This document shows positions 8,430 through 15,111 of a stretch of DNA of 39,260 nucleotides, piece after piece. Below the pieces are notes generated by a model. That model saw only the letters and a program-made list of their open reading frames with translations, searched no databases and was not told the DNA's origin. The translations under genes and the position numbers were made by a program. The stretch's first letter is position 1. Every line of letters starts with the position of its first letter. Origin of the DNA: an uncultured Sutterella sp. (lineage in GTDB: Bacteria > Pseudomonadota > Gammaproteobacteria > Burkholderiales > Burkholderiaceae_F); NCBI GenBank assembly GCA_905213905.1, contig CAJMKD010000021.1, positions 1 through 39,260 of the forward strand, in the 5' to 3' direction.

Positions 8430-9599
8430 ATGCTCGGCAACTTTACATACTGCAATCCGACGAAGCTTTATTTCGGCGAGGACGCCCTCAACGGTCTTGA
8501 CGCTGAACTGCCGAAGTTCGGCAAGAACGTGCTCTTGGTCTACGGCGGCGGCTCGATCAAAAAGAACGGCATTTACGACGCCGTGATGGAAAAGCTGCGA
8601 AAAAACGGCAAATACGTCGCCGAAATCTCCGGCGTGATGCCGAATCCGACCGCTGGGAAGCTTCGCGAAGGCGTTGCGGTCGCCCAGAAGACGGAACCCG
8701 ACCTGATTCTCGCGGTGGGGGGCGGCTCTGTGTGCGACTATTCAAAGGCGCTTGCCGTCTCGGTGCATTGCGGCGAAGACCCGTGGGAAAAGTATTTTGT
8801 CCGCTTTGACGAGCCGACCTCTCCGATCGTGCCTGTCGCCTGCGTGCTCACGATGGCGGGCACGGGCTCCGAAATGAATGCGGGCTCCGTGATCACGAAT
8901 GAAGAAACGAAGCAGAAGGTGGGTCACGTCTTCAAGGACGAAGCCGTGATGCCGCGCTTTTCGATTCTGAATCCGAGGTACACGATGACGCTTCCTGTCC
9001 GCCAGATGACGGCCGGGATCTACGACATCTTCAATCACATTTGCGAGCAGTATTTTTCGGGCGAAGACGATTCGACGAGCGACTATCTGAGCGAAGGCCT
9101 GATGCGTTCCGTCATCCACGCAAGCCGTATTGCAGTGAAGAATCCGCAGGACTACGAAGCGCGCAGCAACATCATGTGGTCGGCGACCTGGGCGCTCAAC
9201 ACGCTCGTGGCTTGCGGCAAGTCCACTGACTGGATGGTTCACATGCTCGGGCAGTCGATCGGCGGCCTCACGAATGCAACGCACGGCCTCACGCTCGCCG
9301 CGGTCTCGATGGCGTACTACCGCCACATCCTGCCCTGCGGCCTCGCGAAATTCCGCCGCTTCGCCGTGAATGTCTGGGGCGTTGATCCGGAAGGGAAGAC
9401 CGACATGGAAACGGCCGAAGCCGGCCTCGAAGCCATGGCCGCCTGGATGCGCGAGCTTGATCTCCCGATGAAGATTTCCGAAATCGGCGCCACGGAAGCG
9501 ATGATCGAGAAGGCGGCGGACTACACCTTCATTCTGAAGGGCGGCTACAAGGTGCTCACGCGCGACGAGGTTGTGGAGATCTTCCGCGAAAGCCTCTGA
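8430..9599 (+). CDS. Iron-containing alcohol/aldehyde dehydrogenase (YqhD/BdhA-like)
   Basis: Cytosolic NAD(P)H-dependent oxidoreductase of 389 residues, the usual family length. It begins like YqhD and butanol dehydrogenases (NFTYCNPTKLYFGEDAL), has the nucleotide-binding YGGGSIKKNGIYD and AVGGGSVCDYSKA motifs, TGSEMNAGSVI, and the metal ligands: Asp and His in GIYDIFNHICEQY, and two His in DWMVHMLGQ and NATHGLTLA. It likely reduces short aldehydes to alcohols, or the reverse. The ATG at 8430 is chosen because GAGG lies just upstream and the family's N-terminus begins there. It stands alone. YqhD itself or a butanol dehydrogenase cannot be told apart from sequence alone. Confidence 0.9.
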   Translation: MLGNFTYCNPTKLYFGEDALNGLDAELPKFGKNVLLVYGGGSIKKNGIYDAVMEKLRKNGKYVAEISGVMPNPTAGKLREGVAVAQKTEPDLILAVGGGSVCDYSKALAVSVHCGEDPWEKYFVRFDEPTSPIVPVACVLTMAGTGSEMNAGSVITNEETKQKVGHVFKDEAVMPRFSILNPRYTMTLPVRQMTAGIYDIFNHICEQYFSGEDDSTSDYLSEGLMRSVIHASRIAVKNPQDYEARSNIMWSATWALNTLVACGKSTDWMVHMLGQSIGGLTNATHGLTLAAVSMAYYRHILPCGLAKFRRFAVNVWGVDPEGKTDMETAEAGLEAMAAWMRELDLPMKISEIGATEAMIEKAADYTFILKGGYKVLTRDEVVEIFRESL

Positions 9600-9785
9600 C
9601 CGGACGGCATGGCCCTATAAGAAGCGTCTGCGCCGTCGCGCCTCGGGATTCGCAGCATAAGGCGAATGCCCGAGCGCGTTCGACGCAGTACGCTTCTCTT
9701 TCAATGAAAGTGGCCCGGGCTTCACGGACTCGGTACACTCGTTCGGTTGCACTAAACCATTCAATCTTCCGATCGGCGGTTCTTC

Positions 9786-10490
9786 ATGTTCGAAAGCCTT
9801 GGCGTCATCGACTATCCGACATTTCTGCTCGGGTCGCTTCTCATCATTCTTTGTCCAGGGCCCAACAGCCTCTTTGTGCTTCGCACGAGCGTGAGCGACG
9901 GCGCCAGAGTGGCCTTTGCGGGCGCCTGCGCCGTCTTTCTTGGCGACTCGGTGCTGCTTCTAGCGGCCTATCTCGGCGTCGCAGCGATCATTCTCGCGAA
10001 TCCGACAGTCTTCTTTGCCTTGAAGTGCGCGGGCGCCGCCTATCTCGCGTATCTCGCCTCGCAAATTCTGATCGGCACCTGGCGGCTGGTGTTGCGCGGC
10101 ACGCGCCCATCGGCAGAAACGCCTGCAGCAGCCGAGGAGAGCGGCACGGCTGCGGCGAAGCCCGAAGCGCGCAGCGAGGGAAAGCGCATGACAGCAGGCC
10201 ACGCCTTCCGCACAGCGCTCATGCTGAGCCTCTCGAATCCGAAGGCGATTCTCTTCATGCTTTCCTTCTTCATGCCTTTCATTGACACCACGAAGGGCCA
10301 TCCTGGGCTGGCATTCTTGACGCTCGCGCTCACGCTCCAGTTCTGGAGCGTCTGCTACCTCACGACGCTCACGCAGATCGGGAAGGCGCTCCTTTACTTC
10401 TTTGGCCGCCGCCCGCTTTGGGGACGAATCGGCAACTCGGCCGTTGCGGCGCTCTTTCTCTTCTTCGCCTGGAAGCTTGTGACAGGCTGA
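9786..10490 (+). CDS. leuE: LysE/RhtB family amino-acid exporter, LeuE-like
   Basis: Inner-membrane exporter of 234 residues with about six hydrophobic segments. It follows E. coli LeuE closely at the start (MFESLGVIDYPTFLLGSLLI versus [20 protein letters not shown]). It keeps the family signature CPGPNSLFVLRTSVSDGAR, the CAVFLGDSVLLLAAYLGVAA segment, and the SLSNPKAILFMLSFFMPFID motif. LeuE exports leucine and related amino acids. It carries an Ala/Glu-rich loop of about 35 residues (around 110-140) that is longer than in E. coli. The ribosome site is weak. The gene seems to be single; the following nitroreductase has its own strong ribosome site. Confidence 0.88.
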   Translation: MFESLGVIDYPTFLLGSLLIILCPGPNSLFVLRTSVSDGARVAFAGACAVFLGDSVLLLAAYLGVAAIILANPTVFFALKCAGAAYLAYLASQILIGTWRLVLRGTRPSAETPAAAEESGTAAAKPEARSEGKRMTAGHAFRTALMLSLSNPKAILFMLSFFMPFIDTTKGHPGLAFLTLALTLQFWSVCYLTTLTQIGKALLYFFGRRPLWGRIGNSAVAALFLFFAWKLVTG

Positions 10491-10654
10491 TGACAGGCTG
10501 ATGAGAGGACGAGCGTGCAGCTTTCGAAGGGACGATTCGAAGGAACGATGCGGCTCGCGATAAGCGGCGGACGTAAAATTGATGCGGCTGCCCGCGCTGC
10601 GGACGAACGACGTCTTCGCGGCAAATCGGCAGCAACTATTAAAGGAGGCAGAAA

Positions 10655-11179
10655 ATGCAGAATGAAGCCATGCAGAATCTTCTGACGCGCCGCGCTGTGA
10701 GGCGCTACAAGTCCGACCCGATTCCGGCCGATGTGCTCGACCGCGTCATTGAAGCCGGACTCTATGCGCCGAGCGGCATGGGCCGCCAGTCGGCCATCAT
10801 TCTCGCCGTCACCGACAAGGCTGTTCGCGACGAGCTCTCCCGCCTCAACGCCGGCGTAATGGGCGGCAAGGACGATCCCTTCTACGGCGCGCCCGTCGTG
10901 CTCGTTGTGCTCGCTTCGCCTGCGCTAGCCGGGACCTACCTCGAAGACGGGGCCCTTGTCATGGGAAACCTTTTGAACGCCGCACACGCCGAAGGACTCG
11001 GGAGCTGCTGGATTCACCGCGCGAAGCAGGTCTTTGAGACGGCGGAAGGGAAGGCGATTCTGAAGAAGGCAGGGATCGAAGGCGAATGGGTCGGGATCGG
11101 CAACTGCATCCTCGGCTATCCCGCCGGCGACCTCCCTGAAGCGGCGCCCCGCCGCGAGGGCCGCGTCTTTCGTCTTTGA
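10655..11179 (+). CDS. Nitroreductase family FMN-dependent oxidoreductase
   Basis: A compact 174-residue flavoprotein. RRAVRRYKSDPIP near the N-terminus is the FMN-phosphate-binding arginine motif of the family, followed by APSGMGRQS. The middle has D.ALVMGNLLNAAHAEGLGSCWI, the standard helix and Gly-rich turn, and GIGNCILGYPAG closes the fold. It probably uses NAD(P)H to reduce nitro compounds or quinones; the natural substrate is unknown. The start is fixed by an excellent ribosome site, AAAGGAGG ending 6 bases before the ATG. Its short length matches the small SagB/RutE-like nitroreductases rather than NfsA or NfsB. Confidence 0.9.
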   Translation: MQNEAMQNLLTRRAVRRYKSDPIPADVLDRVIEAGLYAPSGMGRQSAIILAVTDKAVRDELSRLNAGVMGGKDDPFYGAPVVLVVLASPALAGTYLEDGALVMGNLLNAAHAEGLGSCWIHRAKQVFETAEGKAILKKAGIEGEWVGIGNCILGYPAGDLPEAAPRREGRVFRL

Positions 11180-11337
11180 AAGCGATTGAAGCAAAGAAGA
11201 AATGGATTGAGCGCATAGGCCAGCGCAGCAAGGCCAGCGCCGGCCATCCAACGACGCCCGTTCGAGAGGCGGGCGCACGAGCTGAAATGGTACATTTGCC
11301 TCCTGCGTTTTTTTCCACTCACTTCACGATTTGAGCA

Positions 11338-13332
11338 ATGCGCCGAGGCAACTTCACCCTGCGAACCAAGCTCGTCTGCGCGACGGCGGCCGTTGTGTCG
11401 CTCGCGGGCCTGCCGCTCGTCTACCTCGGCTACAGCGACGCCTACCGCAACGGGGTCGCGAGCGCAGAGGCAGAATTCAGCCACATCACGCGCATGATCG
11501 GGGGTTCCGCCGCGCTCTCCTATCTCGACACGCAGGTGCTCGTTCTCGACAAGACAGCGATCGAGAAGGACGACATCCGCACAGAACTCGATGCCATCGA
11601 AAAGTGGCTTGCCAAGGACGCGCTGCTTTCCATGCGGTCGACGCTCGATTTTCTGCAGGAAGCTTGGGACACCCATACCGCCGTCGTGAACGACTGGGGG
11701 GAATTCGTCTATCTCTCGCCCGCCGTGAAGAAGGCCTGGCTCGAGAACACCCAGGACTACCTGGGCGTGCCGTTTCGCACCTACATCCGGAATACGAGCC
11801 AAAACAGCTACCGCGATGAATTCACCTTCATGCGCCTCACGGATGAGACAGGATTCCTTCACCCTTACATTCTTGCGACCAGGAAGCTTGACGGCTACAT
11901 TGCGGTCGTGATGCAGCAGCTCGACTACCTCGAAGGGCCCTATCGGGCGAGCTTTGCCGAAATTGAAAAACGCACAGCCGAAGCCATCCGCACGATCGAA
12001 TTGAACGAGGCAACAGCAGTCGTCGTGCGGCGCACGGACGGACGCGCCATTGCCTCGCGCGGCGAAGGGGCCGACGCCATCAAGATGCCCGGCGATCTGC
12101 TCGAAAAGGCGAAGTCGGCCGGCTTCGCGTCCGGCATGGTGAAGACCCCGGCGGGCGAATGGCTCTATGCCGTGCGCTACCTCAAGGCGCTCGACTGGTA
12201 TGTTGCAGCAGCTACGCCGTCGTCGGCCATTACCGGGCCCGCTGCCTGGAGCGCCGTCAATCTGGCCGTCTGGGTGATCCTCGCGCTCATTGTCGCTTCC
12301 GCTTTTGCGGTCTTTGCCGTCTCCTGGTTCCTCGCGCCTTTGAAGCGGCTTGCTGCGACTGCCGGACGCCTTTCGGCATTCGACCTCAAGGCAGAGAACC
12401 CGAAGATGCGTCTCGGCGACCTTGTGAAGGGATTGCCCGAAGGCATGAACGATGAAGTGGGGATGCTCGCGCGCGCGTTCGCGGGCATGACGGTGGCGCT
12501 TGAGCGCAACATCAATGAGCTCAAGGCTTCGCTCGCGCGCCAGCACGGCTACGAGGGCGAGCTCAATGCCGCACGGGAAATCCAGGAGGGGATGCTCCCC
12601 GCGAGCGGCTCGACATTCGATTCGCCGGGCTTTCGAGCGGCAGCCCTCATGAATGCAGCGCGCGAAGTCGGGGGTGATTTCTTTGATGTCTTTGCGCTCC
12701 CCGAGGGCCGCAAGGCGCTCATTCTCGGCGATGTTTCCGGGAAAGGCGCGTCCGCTGCGCTCCTGATGTGCGTGACCCTCACGCTCGCGCGCAACGCGCT
12801 TGAAACGGGACTCGGCCCCGCAGCCGCGATGAAGCAGATCAACGACCAGGTGGCTGCGCGCAATCCCGCCTGCATGTTCGCGACGCTCTGGATCGGCATT
12901 TTCGATCACCGCGACGGCACGCTCCGCTTTTCGAGCGGCGGGCACTGTCCGCCTGCCGTTCTTCATGCCGAGACGCGAGACAACGAATCGCCGCTCGCCT
13001 GGGAGCGCTTCACGGGCGGTCCGCTTGTGGGCGTTTTCGAAGACGCGGCCTTTACGGAATCGGAAGCAAAGCTCGAGCCCGGCGACCTTTGGTTCGTCTA
13101 TAGCGACGGCGTATCCGAAGCCATGAATGAAAAGCGCGAGCTCTTTGGCGAAGCCGGGATCGCGCGCGCGCTTTCGAGCCTTGCCGACCGGTCGCCCGCT
13201 GCCGTCATTGACGCCATGATGCAGGCCATTGTCGAATTCCGCGGGCGCGCAGCGCAGTCGGACGACATCACCATGCTGGTCTTCCAGCGTCCGCTTGATT
13301 CGAAGCCGTCCCGAGAGGAGGAGAAAGCATGA
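11338..13332 (+). CDS. Membrane sensor PP2C/SpoIIE-type serine phosphatase (BtrU/RsbU-like)
   Basis: 664 residues. A first membrane helix at about 11-31 and a second at about 302-332 enclose a large periplasmic sensor domain, Cache-like by appearance. A HAMP linker follows (from about 332), then a coiled segment with the AAREIQEGMLP motif, and a C-terminal phosphatase domain with the metal-binding aspartates in EVGGDFFDVF (D447), LGDVSGKG (D465) and SDDITML (D642/D643), plus FSSGGHCPP and YSDGVSEAMN. Family members dephosphorylate STAS-domain antagonists to release a sigma factor or other target. The only STAS antagonist in the window lies inside the type III operon, so this phosphatase is its likely partner, as BtrU is for the Bordetella system. 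It is coupled (ATGA overlap) to the binding-protein gene. Confidence 0.9.
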   Translation: MRRGNFTLRTKLVCATAAVVSLAGLPLVYLGYSDAYRNGVASAEAEFSHITRMIGGSAALSYLDTQVLVLDKTAIEKDDIRTELDAIEKWLAKDALLSMRSTLDFLQEAWDTHTAVVNDWGEFVYLSPAVKKAWLENTQDYLGVPFRTYIRNTSQNSYRDEFTFMRLTDETGFLHPYILATRKLDGYIAVVMQQLDYLEGPYRASFAEIEKRTAEAIRTIELNEATAVVVRRTDGRAIASRGEGADAIKMPGDLLEKAKSAGFASGMVKTPAGEWLYAVRYLKALDWYVAAATPSSAITGPAAWSAVNLAVWVILALIVASAFAVFAVSWFLAPLKRLAATAGRLSAFDLKAENPKMRLGDLVKGLPEGMNDEVGMLARAFAGMTVALERNINELKASLARQHGYEGELNAAREIQEGMLPASGSTFDSPGFRAAALMNAAREVGGDFFDVFALPEGRKALILGDVSGKGASAALLMCVTLTLARNALETGLGPAAAMKQINDQVAARNPACMFATLWIGIFDHRDGTLRFSSGGHCPPAVLHAETRDNESPLAWERFTGGPLVGVFEDAAFTESEAKLEPGDLWFVYSDGVSEAMNEKRELFGEAGIARALSSLADRSPAAVIDAMMQAIVEFRGRAAQSDDITMLVFQRPLDSKPSREEEKA

Positions 13333-14492
13333 AGAGAAGAAGCATCCTCGCGGGTTTTTGCGCCGCAGCCGCCGTGCTCCCCGCCGCGAACGCGCTGGCC
13401 GCAGCGGCCCCGGTCTGCCGCAAGCCCGCGCGCGTCATTCTTGTGACGGGCGGCAGCTACAGCCGCTACCGGCAGGTCTTCATTTCGATTCTTTCGGGCC
13501 TCAAAATGCTTCGCCTCATCGACTGGGCGCCTTCGGCAATGCAAGCGCAAAGCGAGCCCGCAGGCGAAGATGAGCGGGCGGGCACGGCCGACATCTGGGC
13601 CGCGCTCGCGAGCCGAGCGGGCGGCACGTGCCTTCAATTTCTCCCCGACGGGCACTATGACTACGACTTCAATCCCGCAACGCAGAGCCGGCTTCTGAAG
13701 GCGCTCGAAAATCGGTTTGCAACGAAGCGAGACGTTGACGTGGTGCTTTGCTTCGGTACCGAGCCCACGCGGGACATGGCCCGCGTCGCGCCGGGGATCC
13801 CTGTCCTCTCGCTCGGGAGCACCGATCCGGTCGGCACGGGCCTCGTGAAAAGCATCGATGACTCCGGACAGGACAATCTGCACGTGCTTGTCGTTGAGGA
13901 CTATTTCGAGCGACAGGTTCGAGCCTTTCATGCCGTTTATCCCTTCCGCTGCCTCGGCTTCTTCATTGCGAAAGAGCGCTTCCAGAAGTCGGGGGAAAAG
14001 AGCATCCGGCGCGCCTGCGAACTTCTCGGGATTGAATACGCATTTGAATCCTACGAGGAGACGGGCGACGCCAAAGTGGATTTCGAACGCGTGAAGGCCT
14101 GCCTCGAAAAGCTCGCTGCCCGCGGGGCCGATGCCGTCATGGTGCCTTGGTTCTACGCCGACGCTGAAACGCTCGCCCGTTTTTCCGACTGGCTCTGCCG
14201 GCACGGGATCGCGAGCTTTTCGCAAGCCGGCCCCGAATATGTCGCCCGGGGGCTTCTCCTCGGAAGCGGGGTCGAGGATTTTGCGAGCCTCGGCGTCTTC
14301 GAAGCGAACGTCATCCGGCGCGTTCTCGAGCGAGAACGGCCGCGCAGCATTCCGCAGGCCTACCGTCAGGGCGGGCATCTCGTCGTCAATCTGACGACCG
14401 CCATGCGGCTCGGCTGGCAGCCGCCCTTCGGGCTCCTGGTTTCAGCCGAAAAGGCTTACACGTCGCTCGGCGTAGAGAGCGAGAAAGAATAA
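13329..14492 (+). CDS. Orphan periplasmic binding protein (ABC_sub_bind-like), probable sensory partner of the phosphatase
   Basis: 387 residues beginning with a secretion signal (MKRRSILAGFCAAAAVLPAANALAAAAP; the RR pair might mean Tat rather than Sec export). The mature part has a two-lobe binding-protein pattern: a first lobe with DVDVVLCFGTEPTRDMARV and VLSLGSTDPVGTGLV, then VYPFRCLGFFIAKERF and GADAVMVPWFYAD in the second lobe. This resembles the family of orphan substrate-binding proteins related to ABC_sub_bind. No permease or ATPase gene is nearby. Its ATG overlaps the phosphatase stop (ATGA), so both are made together. I infer that it binds a small ligand and presents it to the phosphatase's periplasmic domain. 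The ligand is unknown. Confidence 0.7.
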   Translation: MKRRSILAGFCAAAAVLPAANALAAAAPVCRKPARVILVTGGSYSRYRQVFISILSGLKMLRLIDWAPSAMQAQSEPAGEDERAGTADIWAALASRAGGTCLQFLPDGHYDYDFNPATQSRLLKALENRFATKRDVDVVLCFGTEPTRDMARVAPGIPVLSLGSTDPVGTGLVKSIDDSGQDNLHVLVVEDYFERQVRAFHAVYPFRCLGFFIAKERFQKSGEKSIRRACELLGIEYAFESYEETGDAKVDFERVKACLEKLAARGADAVMVPWFYADAETLARFSDWLCRHGIASFSQAGPEYVARGLLLGSGVEDFASLGVFEANVIRRVLERERPRSIPQAYRQGGHLVVNLTTAMRLGWQPPFGLLVSAEKAYTSLGVESEKE

Positions 14493-14578
14493 GATCGGGC
14501 GGTCCTTTGCGAGTCTCAAGGGAAACAGATTCAAAGACGAGAACAGATCGCAGCGGGCAACGCTTCTCGCGCATTCTC

Positions 14579-14596
14579 TCCTGCGCATGCGCAGGA
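14579..14596. repeat. 18-bp perfect palindrome
   Basis: TCCTGCGCATGCGCAGGA reads the same on both strands. It lies 87 bases past the stop of the binding-protein gene with no T-run after it, so it is more like a protein-binding site than a terminator. Confidence 0.5.
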
Positions 14597-14676
14597 CCTT
14601 CAGATATGCAATAGCCGCTCTGCTGCGAGATCACCACCAGTACAGTTGAGCACAGTTGACGCTTTGAGCCGAAAAG

Positions 14677-14692
14677 GCTGGCGCATGCCAGC
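14677..14692. repeat. Short hairpin (6-bp stem)
   Basis: GCTGGC and GCCAGC flank GCAT, followed on the + strand by GATCTTTC. A weak terminator for the phosphatase/binding-protein unit is possible, but the tail is poor in T. Confidence 0.3.
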
Positions 14693-14785
14693 GATCTTTC
14701 ATCTAACTATTTGATAAATATCTGGATTCTCTGTCGTTGCCGGCTGGATTTTTCAATGCGATCGCGAGAAGCGCGCCGAGCCTCC

Positions 14786-14836
14786 AGTACACATAGTGTA
14801 CTTGCTTGTATAGTTCCCGACTCAGCATTACAGTTC
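14786..14836. repeat. 51-bp palindromic element, copy 1
   Basis: The perfect inverted repeat AGTACAC-ATA-GTGTACT (14786-14802) is followed directly by TGCTTGTATA, then 13 unconserved bases, then CATTACAGTTC (14826-14836). A second copy with the same spacing lies 168 bases to the right. Confidence 0.75.
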
Positions 14837-14953
14837 AGGCCGCATGCTCAATGTGCTTTGATGAAACTCGATAACTGCTTGATATACAAATAGTCTCCTT
14901 CAGGTTCTCGATTCGAAATTAGCGTTGCGCTCGGATGGAGATGGCCGAGCGCA

Positions 14954-15004
14954 AGTACACTATGTGTACTTGCTTGTATACCTGTCGCTCCGACATTACA
15001 GTTC
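14954..15004. repeat. 51-bp palindromic element, copy 2
   Basis: AGTACAC-TAT-GTGTACT (14954-14970), TGCTTGTATA, 13 unconserved bases and CATTACAGTTC (14994-15004). Arms and both downstream blocks are identical to copy 1, while the palindrome centre and the 13-base spacer differ. That suggests selection on the blocks rather than a recent duplication. Confidence 0.75.
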
Positions 15005-15045
15005 TGTCACGCCGAGAGCGGCTGGCCGCTTGGCGCGCTATCGCT

Positions 15046-15079
15046 AAAGAAAGAAGCCGTTCTTCCGGAGAAGAACGGC
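15046..15079 (-). terminator. Intrinsic terminator of the sctW-sctV operon
   Basis: On the minus strand a perfect 10-bp stem (GCCGTTCTTC and GAAGAACGGC, four-base loop, 15079-15056) is followed by TTCTTTCTTTA. It begins 33 bases after the sctV stop codon. Confidence 0.8.
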
Positions 15080-15111
15080 GCTGGCGTGAGAAGGGCGCGA
15101 GGCGGACTCGC

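Larger units (their letters stand above)
14493..15111. other. Gene-free region with palindromes and a duplicated 51-bp element
   Basis: 619 bases between the converging binding-protein and sctV genes. Short open frames here have no ribosome site or family resemblance. It contains an 18-bp perfect palindrome (14579-14596), a small hairpin (14677-14692), a repeated ACAGTTGA at about 14643-14659, two copies of a palindromic element (14786-14836 and 14954-15004), and the sctV terminator (15046-15079). It is AT-richer than the genes around it, notably at 14700-14730 and 14860-14935. It could encode a small RNA or be a recombination scar. Confidence 0.6.

Noticed and set aside
11116..12966. 616-codon open frame on the minus strand opposite the phosphatase
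   Set aside because: The plus strand has intact HAMP and PP2C motifs; the reverse reading is rich in Arg, His and Glu with no domain.
13098..14378. 426-codon minus-strand frame opposite the binding-protein gene
   Set aside because: No domain and no ribosome site; the + strand product has a signal peptide and a coupled start.
13329..14492. Ordinary nutrient ABC transporter component
   Set aside because: No permease or ATPase gene within the window and tight coupling to a sensor phosphatase; a sensory role fits better, though transport genes elsewhere cannot be ruled out.
14711..14893. 60-codon frame within the gene-free region
   Set aside because: It runs through the palindromic element copy 1 and has no convincing ribosome site or family.
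14786..15004. Possible CRISPR array or transposon ends
   Set aside because: Only two copies with non-identical spacers, no transposase or cas genes, no terminal inverted repeats or target duplication visible.
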